From a bacterium (lineage in GTDB: Bacteria; Zhuqueibacterota; Zhuqueibacteria; Residuimicrobiales; Oceaniaggregativiventaceae): DNA of 64,000 nt. The translations under genes were made by a program, and so were the position numbers. The notes under the pieces were generated by a model, which was not told where the DNA came from, did not search any database, and worked only from the letters and a program-made list of their open reading frames with translations. The stretch covers positions 1 to 64,000 of the forward strand of contig JAKQNP010000052.1 of the NCBI GenBank assembly GCA_029565675.1, read 5' to 3'. This document shows, piece after piece, positions 17,708 to 26,366 of this stretch; positions within the stretch are counted from its first letter, which is position 1; every line of letters starts with the position of its first letter.

Positions 17708-20161
17708 TCAGAGTCGATCGATTCGCCATTCGAGAATACCGGCGGTATAGCGCGGCTGCAGTTCGATAATCAAGCGAAGGGCGGTTGTGGTGACAGGTTG
17801 AAATTCGATTTCATTGAATCGATTTTTCTCAACCGTATAGGTCTTGCTGGTTTCAACCGGACGCCACTGCTCCCCGTCCAGATATTCGACGTGCCAGGCC
17901 TGGGGAACACGGGTCAGGCCGCTGCCCTCATCGTCGTACCAGAACACCTTGCAGCCCCTGATCTTTTGTGGTTTTCTGAAGGTATAGGCAACCCATTCCG
18001 TGGTCCCCCGGTGATTCCAAAAAGTCAGGCGTGGCACCCGTGCGTCATTGGACTTTTCAGGCACGATGTCATCATAGAGTGCGGTTATCGAATCCTCTTC
18101 GTAGCGATGCGAAACCGACGCTTCGGGTGTCTCCCACTGACCCCACGCCAGCGCATCCGGACCATCACCGATTTCCGGGAATTGGGTGATACGCAGACGG
18201 GCGCATCCAGCCGGCACCAATTCCACAATCTCGACCGGCTGATCGGATCGCACCGGACCTCTCTGCAAACCACCGACCATACCGTTTTCTTCCTGATTCC
18301 AACCGGAAATTTTCTTCGCCTTCACCGTTACCGCCAACGGCGCATTTTCCAGCGCAAATGGCTGCCTGGCGAGCTTTTCAGCCTGCCGAGCAAGTGTCAG
18401 AGAGCGGCCGAGATCCGATCGATCGATGAGCAAGCCGTAATTCCAGGCGCTGACCGGAAAGACTTCATGGCCTGGCCACTTGGGTGAGTCGCTATAGGGT
18501 CGCCAATCTTCCTCGATCTTGAGAGAAAAGAGCAGCGGCCCGCGATGGATTGAGATGCTGTTTTTGTTTTTCGCCCAGGTTTTTACCGCGAATTCAGCCG
18601 GCAGGTGCAAAATCACCCGGTCGCCGTCCCGCCACAGCCGTTCAAGTTTGAGCCATCCCTCGCCTTGTGTTGCGATTTGCTCCTCGCTGCCGTTGATCGT
18701 CAAACTCGGTTCCCAGCACCATCCCGGAACGCGCAAAACCAGAGGGAAAAAGGCCGATCTGGGACTCGAAATGGCAAACTCGATCGAATCGTCGAACGGA
18801 TAGTTGGTTTTCTCTTCGATGGTAACTTTTATACCTTCTGCCACTCTCGCTTGTACGGTAGAGGGCGCGAACAGCACAGCGGCCAGGCCGCTATCGGCAG
18901 TCGCCATCCACATATGCTCGGTGAAATAAGGCCAGGCAAAAGCGACATTGTGTTGGCAACAGCGATAGCGCCAGGGCGTATAGCTGAACATGTCACCTGA
19001 ATTTTGGATCATCGGCGCCTTGTTTCCCCGATCCAGTTGAATTTGGTTCGGAGCGGTCAGGTAGTGTAAACCGCGCAAATCAGGGGTCATGGATGCGGGA
19101 AGATTGTTAAAGGCGACCTCTTCACAACGGTCGGCCCAAAGCGCACGGCCGGTAATCGCGGTCAACAGCTCGCAGCTGAACATCATTTCCGCCATCGAAC
19201 AGGTCTCGGCAGCCTGTCGCGGTCCGTAATAGCCAATGCGGCAGTTCTCATCGGCCCCGAACATGCCCCCAGGAACCTGACCGAACAAGTCCATAAAGGT
19301 TCGATAATTCCTCTCGGCAGCCTGCAGGTAACGGATATCTGCCGCCTGTTGGAAATATTGTGCCGGTTCTCTGAACCCCTGACAGAGGTTGACGCCGTGC
19401 CAGGTGGGAATGGTGCCGGACCAGTCAGCTGTGCGCTCGTGGTTGATGCGGGCCAAATCGAGAAGCCAGGATTCAGCGGTGAGGTTGTACAACCAATAGA
19501 TCGAAGCGAGGTTGTCCCCGCCGCGCCATTTCTGCCAGCTCGACGGCAAAAAGTTTTCGAACGGTATGCTCATCTGCCATTTGAAATAACGGGTCATAAA
19601 TTCGATGACTGCAGAATCGTTGGTGGCCTCAAAATAGGAGCGCAGAACAAACAGCATGACCATGTTGGGCCAGAGATCGGTATTTTCCCGATTGGCCGCA
19701 GACCCGAAATAGCCGTCTGGCTGTTGCGACTCGAGGACAGCCTGAACCCAACGTTTTGATTCATCGATGATGCGCTGATCCTGCAAAAGGTAACCGAGAT
19801 TTTGAAATCCCTTAAGCCAGTAGGGCACCTCTTCCCATCCATGCTCACCCCCGCCATCCGCACGCGTCCAGGCGTTGTTTTCAAACTCACAAAAATCGCT
19901 CAATTCCGCCAAATGGCCTGTAAAGCCATCAGCCATCAGCGCGAGCTGGGTGTGCAACCACCCCTGCGCGCGCACCGAACCGAGAGGCAGCTTGACCAGC
20001 GGCGAATTCATCAGCGGCGGGCGGTTCGAGTTATAGTGAGCGTTGGCGCCTGCAGCAGGCAGGGTCGAGTGAAAGGAAAGAACGGACTGGGCTTTCATAT
20101 CCGGACAACTCGAAAAGTCGACGGCATAAAGGATAGCCATTATTGCGATAAAACGCCTCAT
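17708..20161 (-). CDS. GH127-family beta-L-arabinofuranosidase
   Basis: Resembles GH127 (DUF1680), enzymes that release L-arabinofuranose using a zinc-bound catalytic cysteine. The expected ligand set is visible: E319-x-C321 in AETCSMAEMM and C401-C402 in YRCCQHN. An (alpha/alpha)6 domain covers about 60-440; beta domains and a C-terminal discoidin-like region follow. The start at MRRFIAIM has GAGGGG upstream and gives a signal peptide, so the enzyme is exported. It is embedded in the glycan operon next to GH172, which suggests arabinofuranose-containing substrate. Confidence 0.88.
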   Translation of the reverse strand: MRRFIAIMAILYAVDFSSCPDMKAQSVLSFHSTLPAAGANAHYNSNRPPLMNSPLVKLPLGSVRAQGWLHTQLALMADGFTGHLAELSDFCEFENNAWTRADGGGEHGWEEVPYWLKGFQNLGYLLQDQRIIDESKRWVQAVLESQQPDGYFGSAANRENTDLWPNMVMLFVLRSYFEATNDSAVIEFMTRYFKWQMSIPFENFLPSSWQKWRGGDNLASIYWLYNLTAESWLLDLARINHERTADWSGTIPTWHGVNLCQGFREPAQYFQQAADIRYLQAAERNYRTFMDLFGQVPGGMFGADENCRIGYYGPRQAAETCSMAEMMFSCELLTAITGRALWADRCEEVAFNNLPASMTPDLRGLHYLTAPNQIQLDRGNKAPMIQNSGDMFSYTPWRYRCCQHNVAFAWPYFTEHMWMATADSGLAAVLFAPSTVQARVAEGIKVTIEEKTNYPFDDSIEFAISSPRSAFFPLVLRVPGWCWEPSLTINGSEEQIATQGEGWLKLERLWRDGDRVILHLPAEFAVKTWAKNKNSISIHRGPLLFSLKIEEDWRPYSDSPKWPGHEVFPVSAWNYGLLIDRSDLGRSLTLARQAEKLARQPFALENAPLAVTVKAKKISGWNQEENGMVGGLQRGPVRSDQPVEIVELVPAGCARLRITQFPEIGDGPDALAWGQWETPEASVSHRYEEDSITALYDDIVPEKSNDARVPRLTFWNHRGTTEWVAYTFRKPQKIRGCKVFWYDDEGSGLTRVPQAWHVEYLDGEQWRPVETSKTYTVEKNRFNEIEFQPVTTTALRLIIELQPRYTAGILEWRIDRL

Positions 20162-20196
20162 ATTGTTCCCCTCGCAGTTCAATTGACCAAGATTCT

Positions 20197-22197
20197 TCAC
20201 TTGATCAACAAAAGTTTGCGCGTCGTCACCTCTTGGTCCGTCTCCAAACGGTAGAAATAGATGCCGGAGGTCCAGTCGGTGGCATCGAGCAGGATTTTAT
20301 GCCGGCCAGCGGCATGCGGACCATCGGCCAGGCGAACCAATTCCCTGCCCCGAATATCAAATACGGTCAACCGCACCGATTGGCCAACCGGCAGAGTAAA
20401 TTCAATAGCGGTTTGGTTGTTGAAAGGATTGGGATAGTTCTGTGCCAGGTTGTAGTCCCGCACCGGTGCGCCGGGCGTTTGTTCGATCGCCGTCCAATTC
20501 GCCGCTTTTTCGACCGCACCCTCATAGTCATAGAAATAGTTCCACCAATTGTTCAGCACACCATCGGTGACACCCTGGTAGCGCGGAATATGGCTATACC
20601 ACCACCGCAGATAGCCGAGCTGGGTGCATCCCCATTCTTCGCAGTTCAGAACGCGAGGGATATTGAAGAGATAGGGGTATCGCAGCCAGTTGTCCGCATA
20701 GCATTTGACCGTGGTGCGATTGCTGTAATCGTAATCGCTGACCCCGTTGGGCGGAAAATGAATGTTTCCGACATTGGCCATTCCCGGTTTGTCCTTGTCG
20801 ATATAGGTAAACAGTTCCCAGGCATTGGGATTTACGGCGTTGCCGTCCCAGCGGCCATAGATATGGCGGATGGCGCTCTCCATTCGATGACCAAAGCTGT
20901 GCACACCCTCGGGAAGACCGCGTTCGTAATTCAGGCCCATGATCGAGAGCAGTTTATGGCATTCATTGCCGTGCAGCGGCGGCGAATTCCACCAAAAGGC
21001 GTTGTCGCCGGTGAGCTGGCTCTCATACATGCCGCCATAGGCCCAGGCGTAGACCCAGACCTCATCGATCAGGCCGGCTTCGCGTTTGGCGCACAGGTCA
21101 TAATAGTCGAGCATGGCATTGTAATCAAAATAGAGTGTACCTGCATTGTGCGCATCCTTGAGAGATTGCCAATTGGGCTCGTCGAGATAGGCAGCCACCT
21201 CTTCTGGGGAAAGAAACTTGCCGTTCATGATGGTGAAGAGAGTGTCGTCCTCCAGTGTCTCGACCACCTTGAAATTGACTACCCCTTCGCTGGCTTCGGC
21301 AAAGACATCGATGATTTGCGACACCAGCACGCGCGGATCAAACCATTTTTCCTTTTGGTGCAGCCGAATACCGCCAGCCGATGAGATGATCGGGTTTTGA
21401 TAGACAACGGCCACCTTGATGGTGGCGGGTTCTGCCAATTCAGGGCGAAAATCCTGCAACACCTCAACCGGCGCAGTGCAGCTCAATGCACCCCAGGTTA
21501 CAGTGACCATCGCTTCACCCACGCTCTGCCCCTGCAGGAGGCCGTCCAGGTTCACGACCACCACATCTGGATTGGAACTGGTCCAGATCATGTCTGTCGT
21601 CGACAGATCCGTCGGATAGACATTGCCGCTCTCATCGATCCTCTCGACCTCCATCTGCAGAGACGTTTGTGGCAAAAGCCGAAGCGGGTCAGGAAGAATC
21701 TGCAAAGCGGTGATCGTGTGCTGCTCGGTGATCTGCCACTCGCCGACGATCACCTGACTGCCGGAGGCGACGACTTGCAGGCGAAAAGCGCCGACTCGAG
21801 TGTTGGCAAAGGCCAGACTGTCCCATTGAAAAAAGTTGCATGCGTGGTCAACAAAGAGCTTTTGCCAGCTGCCGGATTGCTCCTCGAGTTCCTGCATGGT
21901 TTCAGCGACTTCCAGGTCGAACTGGCCGTAACTCCACCAGAAAAAGCGAATCTTGTTGATGGGAACGGATTCGGCCAGTTGCAGCGTGATCGTCACCTGA
22001 GTCGTGTTGAGCCAAATGGCTTCAGTATAGGGATTGCCGTCAAAGGCCCGCAACAGTTTGGTCAGTTCCAGGGCCGGATCGGCAGTCAGCACCATTGACC
22101 CTTCTTCAACGCCGGAAGCGACATCCATGATTTTGCTTTGGTCATATTGAGCCGAAGCGATCGAGACCAAAAATAACAGGCACAACAGTTTTTTCAT
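20197..22197 (-). CDS. Secreted T9SS cargo with Ig-like domain and HSFGHRxE motif
   Basis: A 666-residue exported protein. After the signal peptide comes a discoidin-like beta-sandwich (about 20-160) and a BIG_2-type Ig-like domain (about 165-245). An unassigned domain at about 258-560 contains HSFGHRMES at 433-441. The C-terminal sorting domain runs from about 585 (NLAQNYPNPFNNQ... to KLLLIK). The HSFGHRxE segment could be a metal-binding or catalytic motif, but I cannot name a family. GAGGG precedes the ATG. Its place between GH127 and a GH63-like gene suggests it binds or processes the same substrate at the cell surface. Confidence 0.7.
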   Translation of the reverse strand: MKKLLCLLFLVSIASAQYDQSKIMDVASGVEEGSMVLTADPALELTKLLRAFDGNPYTEAIWLNTTQVTITLQLAESVPINKIRFFWWSYGQFDLEVAETMQELEEQSGSWQKLFVDHACNFFQWDSLAFANTRVGAFRLQVVASGSQVIVGEWQITEQHTITALQILPDPLRLLPQTSLQMEVERIDESGNVYPTDLSTTDMIWTSSNPDVVVVNLDGLLQGQSVGEAMVTVTWGALSCTAPVEVLQDFRPELAEPATIKVAVVYQNPIISSAGGIRLHQKEKWFDPRVLVSQIIDVFAEASEGVVNFKVVETLEDDTLFTIMNGKFLSPEEVAAYLDEPNWQSLKDAHNAGTLYFDYNAMLDYYDLCAKREAGLIDEVWVYAWAYGGMYESQLTGDNAFWWNSPPLHGNECHKLLSIMGLNYERGLPEGVHSFGHRMESAIRHIYGRWDGNAVNPNAWELFTYIDKDKPGMANVGNIHFPPNGVSDYDYSNRTTVKCYADNWLRYPYLFNIPRVLNCEEWGCTQLGYLRWWYSHIPRYQGVTDGVLNNWWNYFYDYEGAVEKAANWTAIEQTPGAPVRDYNLAQNYPNPFNNQTAIEFTLPVGQSVRLTVFDIRGRELVRLADGPHAAGRHKILLDATDWTSGIYFYRLETDQEVTTRKLLLIK

Positions 22198-22274
22198 AGC
22201 GCCCTCACTTCTTTTCCATCCACCATGCTGGCGGAGCACCTTTCGACGACTGTCCGCCCGCTCTTCTTGCTTTT

Positions 22275-24416
22275 CTATTCGCCATACACATCGATCAGCA
22301 CTTTGGCGATGATCGAATCCCAGATATAATTGGATGGGCATTCGAGCACGGGATAGTCCGGACTAAAGGATTCCCAAAAACGGTGATTCGTTGACAATTG
22401 CGATTTGACCGCCAGCATCATCTTGTCAGCCAGCTGCCGTTTTTCGGTTTCATAGCCATAGAAATCGAGCCCCTGCAGGACCATGTAATCCCAGAGCAGC
22501 CAAATCGGACCGTTCCAGCGGCAACAGCCGTCGACAAAAGGTGTGTAGTGCGGATCGTCCGCCGCCAGAGTGGGCACACCGTATGTCCGCCAGAACGAGT
22601 TCGGGTTCAACAGATGGCGGAGCAATTTTTCCGCGCGATCGGGCGGCGCTACCCTTGCCCACAAAGGCAAAAAACCGATTATCTCTTTGCGTTTCAGACT
22701 TTCTCCTTCAAAAAGGAAAGTGTTGTCGCTTTGAGCGGTGTGATAATAGAATTCATCCTCCGGGTCCCACAGAGTCTGGTTGATCAGCTCGGCGAGTTTT
22801 TGGTGTTCGCGCCGCCAGTGGTCCGCACCCTGTTTGTCGCCCAACTCGGTTGCCATTTTTTCCAGATAAAACATCTCATTGGCGACTTGCACGGAAAGAT
22901 CGAGCGCCTCCAGTTCAGCGGAAATGTCCCGGCCTTCATCTTCGCCGTCGGAAAAGAGCTGAAAGACCACATTCCAGCCATCGCGCACATTTTCGATGAT
23001 GCCATATGGTCCCCATTCAAACAGACCGTCGCGATCGTCGTCTCTTTCGCGTTGCAAATAACCGACAAACGCGGCGCCCGAGCGATAGGCCTCGTTTAAA
23101 AATTCTTTATCGCCGGCGACGCGATAGATCTCCCAATTGGTCCAGGTGAAAAAAGGTGCCGAGGTCGTGGCTTTGCCTTCGTGGGGATAGACCTGCGGGC
23201 CGCGCGGACCGTGCCGATAGCCGATCAGCCCATCGGCATACTGCTGTTCCATATAGATGCGCTGCGAATCCATGGCGGATTGAGGATCGAGATAGACATA
23301 GGGCAGCATGGAAAGCGATTCGTGCATGACCTGATGGCCGTGCCCCCACCCCCATTGCGGCTCACGCGAAAAAACGTAAAAATTATAGCGGGTCTTACCG
23401 GATGGCGGCAGCATACACTGGCGCACCAGATTAAAAGCTCCGAGGTAAACCATTTTATCCTGTCGGGAAAGGTTCAACCGCGGAACAGAGCGAAACAAAT
23501 CGGCATTTGCATCGAGGTGTTTCTGCAGAGGAGTCAGCAGGGCTGCATCGACGTCCTGAACGAGTTCCGATGGGGGTTTCTGCTCGTCCTGTACACCGCG
23601 GACGAAACGGATCCTGACCGTCATTCCGGGTTGGAGGTCGATATTCTTATGCAGCGCAATGAAATTCACTTTTCCCTTTTCGATTTCATTCAGATGGAGC
23701 ACATTTTCGTGCACCTTGCTCAGGCGTTTGGCGGCAAAATAGAACTGCTGCAAATCGCAGCCGACAAAACCGCCGAAAGAGTCAGGCCGTTCGCTGCATG
23801 CCAGCATGTCGCGAAAATCGGTCGGGTAGCCTCGGGTCGCGTACAGATTGCTGTGCAGGCGCTCGAGGGGTTCATGGTGTTCGGCGACAGTGCGGCCGGT
23901 TGCGGAGTCAAAATCAGCGAGGACAAAAGCCTCCTCGTTTTTGAACAAAAGCGGATAAAGAACAACCGCAAAGGCGCGGTTCGCCGCATTGGTGATTTCG
24001 AGATCGATCACCGCGGCCGCTGAACTGTAAACCAGAAAGGTTTCGTTGACGCGTACATCCTGAAACGGTTCATAGTTCAGGACCGCCATATCCGGAAACG
24101 AAGCAGTCACCACGGGAGCCTTGTAAAAATCTCGAATCCGGCTGAATACGACATTGTTGATCTTCCAGATGACCGTGAATTCGCCGGCAAACTGACTGGA
24201 ATAGGTAATGGGCTTTTCGGGGGAAAAATAATCCATAAAATAGGCCTTGTCGGCAAAAAAACGCGACCTTTCCATTGCAGCGGCATATGTGGTGAAAAGC
24301 GGGTCATTGGCAGTCGCATCGATTTGAAGATAGGAATCGCGGATTTGTGCAATCGGCTCAGCGTATAGCGATAAAAATCCCAAAACCAGCAGATCAATCA
24401 AAAACCATCGTTTCAT
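22275..24416 (-). CDS. Secreted GH63-like glycosidase
   Basis: Has a signal peptide, an N-terminal beta-sandwich (about 20-290) and a six-hairpin (alpha/alpha)6 catalytic domain (about 300-713). Segments PQWGWGHGHQVMHESL, DRDGLFEWGPYG, KRKEIIGFLPLW and RWNGPIWLLWDY fit GH63 and related clan GH-G alpha-glucosidase/mannosylglycerate hydrolase-type enzymes. It is paralogous to the larger enzyme two genes upstream, which carries an extra module. It starts within the stop codon of the GH172 gene (ATGA overlap), so the two are translationally coupled. The exact linkage cleaved is unknown. Confidence 0.8.
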   Translation of the reverse strand: MKRWFLIDLLVLGFLSLYAEPIAQIRDSYLQIDATANDPLFTTYAAAMERSRFFADKAYFMDYFSPEKPITYSSQFAGEFTVIWKINNVVFSRIRDFYKAPVVTASFPDMAVLNYEPFQDVRVNETFLVYSSAAAVIDLEITNAANRAFAVVLYPLLFKNEEAFVLADFDSATGRTVAEHHEPLERLHSNLYATRGYPTDFRDMLACSERPDSFGGFVGCDLQQFYFAAKRLSKVHENVLHLNEIEKGKVNFIALHKNIDLQPGMTVRIRFVRGVQDEQKPPSELVQDVDAALLTPLQKHLDANADLFRSVPRLNLSRQDKMVYLGAFNLVRQCMLPPSGKTRYNFYVFSREPQWGWGHGHQVMHESLSMLPYVYLDPQSAMDSQRIYMEQQYADGLIGYRHGPRGPQVYPHEGKATTSAPFFTWTNWEIYRVAGDKEFLNEAYRSGAAFVGYLQRERDDDRDGLFEWGPYGIIENVRDGWNVVFQLFSDGEDEGRDISAELEALDLSVQVANEMFYLEKMATELGDKQGADHWRREHQKLAELINQTLWDPEDEFYYHTAQSDNTFLFEGESLKRKEIIGFLPLWARVAPPDRAEKLLRHLLNPNSFWRTYGVPTLAADDPHYTPFVDGCCRWNGPIWLLWDYMVLQGLDFYGYETEKRQLADKMMLAVKSQLSTNHRFWESFSPDYPVLECPSNYIWDSIIAKVLIDVYGE

Positions 24417-26359
24417 TGTTTGCTCTCGCTTTGTTTGGTGGCGGACACGGTGAGAGAATGGTCCAGATCGAGAACTCTGGCGTAAAAAGAGTAACCGCCG
24501 AAATTGTTTTCAATTTTCAGCAGCAGCTTGTTCCACCCTTTTTTGAGTTTGAGGGGAATCCGCTCATCGTCGGGAGCGGCGATGCGAACCTGCAAGAACC
24601 GATAAAGTTGCTCATCGTTTAAAAAGACCTTGCTGCCGTCATCAGAGCTGAACAAGAGCGGAACGGTTTGTTTTTTTGGCGAATAGATCCAGGTCAAGGC
24701 ATAGGCGGTCACCAATTCGTAAGGTTTGAAGAGGTTGTGCAGGCTGAAATAGCCCGACATTGGAGTTTGGATTTTTTGCCACCGCACCGGCTGCCCGTCG
24801 ACGCCGCTATAGACGGCATCGAGATCGATTTCTCGTTCCGGCGGATAGATTTGATCGATGCCGAGCCGTTCGGTTTCCGATTTCCGCGGATTGGGAAACG
24901 GCCCGATGACCTGCCACTCGGGGATGAAAACCCGTATGGGTGTCAGGTGCAGGGCATCGAGACCGACGCGCACCTCCGAATCGGTGTTAGAGTGTCCTGC
25001 GATCGCAAATTCGATTTCGATATAGCCATTTTTCGCCAAAAGAGGTTCCAACTGGCAATCACCTGCCAACGCGATTTCCTGGGCTTCTCCCTCAAATGCG
25101 GCGATTTGCCTGCCCAAATGGTTGATGGTCACTTTACCATATTCCGGTCCTTTCGTATAGAACAGTCTCGCCTGATAGCGATCCTCCAGCGCTGGAATGC
25201 GCAACACAAAGCGATCGCCCGTCTTTCCAGCGAGCAAAAGCTGTTTGCCGCCGCTCCATTCGGCGCCGAAATCGGACATGTCGACCACTTGGGCATCGAT
25301 CGCCGGTTTGGGCGCCAGCAGTGTTTCCGCCTCAAGGCAACCGGGCGGCACAACGGTTCTCAGAGGAATCCGCAAACTCGCTTTAAGCATGGCCGAAAAA
25401 GGTTTATGCGGCTCTTGCTGGTACCAGTAGGCGGTGCTGGAAAAGTCGGCGATCTCTTCATTGCCATGACCGTGCTCGATGGTAAACAGGAGAGATGAAC
25501 GGAAAGGAATCGGATCTTTGATATGCAGGCGATAGGCGGCGATACGCGCCAAAGAATCGTCCTTGACGATCAGCCCGTGATAGGGGGCAAAAAACTCACC
25601 GCGATTAAAGTACCAACCGCTGGTGAAATAGTCTTCAGTACCGGTGCCGTAAATGGACGGCTGCGATTCGCCGTCGACAGTTACCATTTCATCGCCTTCC
25701 AGATACCAAAAATTCCCCCGCAAACCCTGCATGGACATATTGAGACCGACAAAATGACCGCTGCCTTTTGCTTCCAGGACGGTATAATTTTGAGGGTAAT
25801 CGGTGCGGGAGTCGCGTCGCCAAAAGGCGTGGAAATATGCGGTATCATCGGGAAGCGGGTCATCGAGGCGTTGCCAGCCGATATGGTAATAAAAGGCATA
25901 GACCTCTCGACCGGTCTGGTTTTCCACTTCCAGACGCGCTGATTTCCGGAACGGCATGGGGAAATAGCAGTAATAACCGCCGCTGGTCATTCCGACATAT
26001 TCGGAGACGGTTTGATGATAACCGAATCCGGTGCCGAAAAAATCCCCGACCGGCACCTCGACGGACGGCTGCGCTTCGCCGTCCCAGAACATCCGCAACA
26101 CGATTCGCCGCAGAAAATGGGGATCGCGGGAATCGATGGTGATCCAGATCCGCACGATACGGCCCGGGCCCTGCAAATCGGCGATCACAGCGGTTTCACC
26201 TGCCTGCAGATTGATGCGGTCGTTGTTACCGCCGCTGGTGTCGGTGCTGGAAACCTGCACCAGCTTGTAGGGTTTCAACTTTTCGAGGGCGATTTGGTCA
26301 TCCGGTTGGGCCCACAGAGGGCAAACGGCGATGACGGCGATCAGCAAAGCCTTTTTCAT
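24413..26359 (-). CDS. GH172 (DUF2961) family enzyme
   Basis: The region about 15-370 matches DUF2961/GH172 (SGGNNDRINLQAGE, GRIVRIWIT, VPVGDFFGTGFG, YGTGTEDYFTSGWYF), a family with alpha-D-arabinofuranosidase, difructose-anhydride and galactofuranosidase activities. About 370-650 add beta-sandwich domains, the last resembling a PA14/CBM-like fold (IPEWQVIGPFPNP, PLLFSSDDGSKVFLND). The signal peptide begins at MKKALLI, chosen over an upstream start because GAGGTGG precedes it. It is exported and coupled to the downstream GH63-like gene. Confidence 0.88.
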   Translation of the reverse strand: MKKALLIAVIAVCPLWAQPDDQIALEKLKPYKLVQVSSTDTSGGNNDRINLQAGETAVIADLQGPGRIVRIWITIDSRDPHFLRRIVLRMFWDGEAQPSVEVPVGDFFGTGFGYHQTVSEYVGMTSGGYYCYFPMPFRKSARLEVENQTGREVYAFYYHIGWQRLDDPLPDDTAYFHAFWRRDSRTDYPQNYTVLEAKGSGHFVGLNMSMQGLRGNFWYLEGDEMVTVDGESQPSIYGTGTEDYFTSGWYFNRGEFFAPYHGLIVKDDSLARIAAYRLHIKDPIPFRSSLLFTIEHGHGNEEIADFSSTAYWYQQEPHKPFSAMLKASLRIPLRTVVPPGCLEAETLLAPKPAIDAQVVDMSDFGAEWSGGKQLLLAGKTGDRFVLRIPALEDRYQARLFYTKGPEYGKVTINHLGRQIAAFEGEAQEIALAGDCQLEPLLAKNGYIEIEFAIAGHSNTDSEVRVGLDALHLTPIRVFIPEWQVIGPFPNPRKSETERLGIDQIYPPEREIDLDAVYSGVDGQPVRWQKIQTPMSGYFSLHNLFKPYELVTAYALTWIYSPKKQTVPLLFSSDDGSKVFLNDEQLYRFLQVRIAAPDDERIPLKLKKGWNKLLLKIENNFGGYSFYARVLDLDHSLTVSATKQSESKQ

Positions 26360-26366
26360 TTCCACC

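Noticed and set aside
20233-21384. A 383-codon open frame antisense to the T9SS cargo gene
   Set aside because: It mirrors the NYPNPFN-bearing gene and has no recognisable domain.
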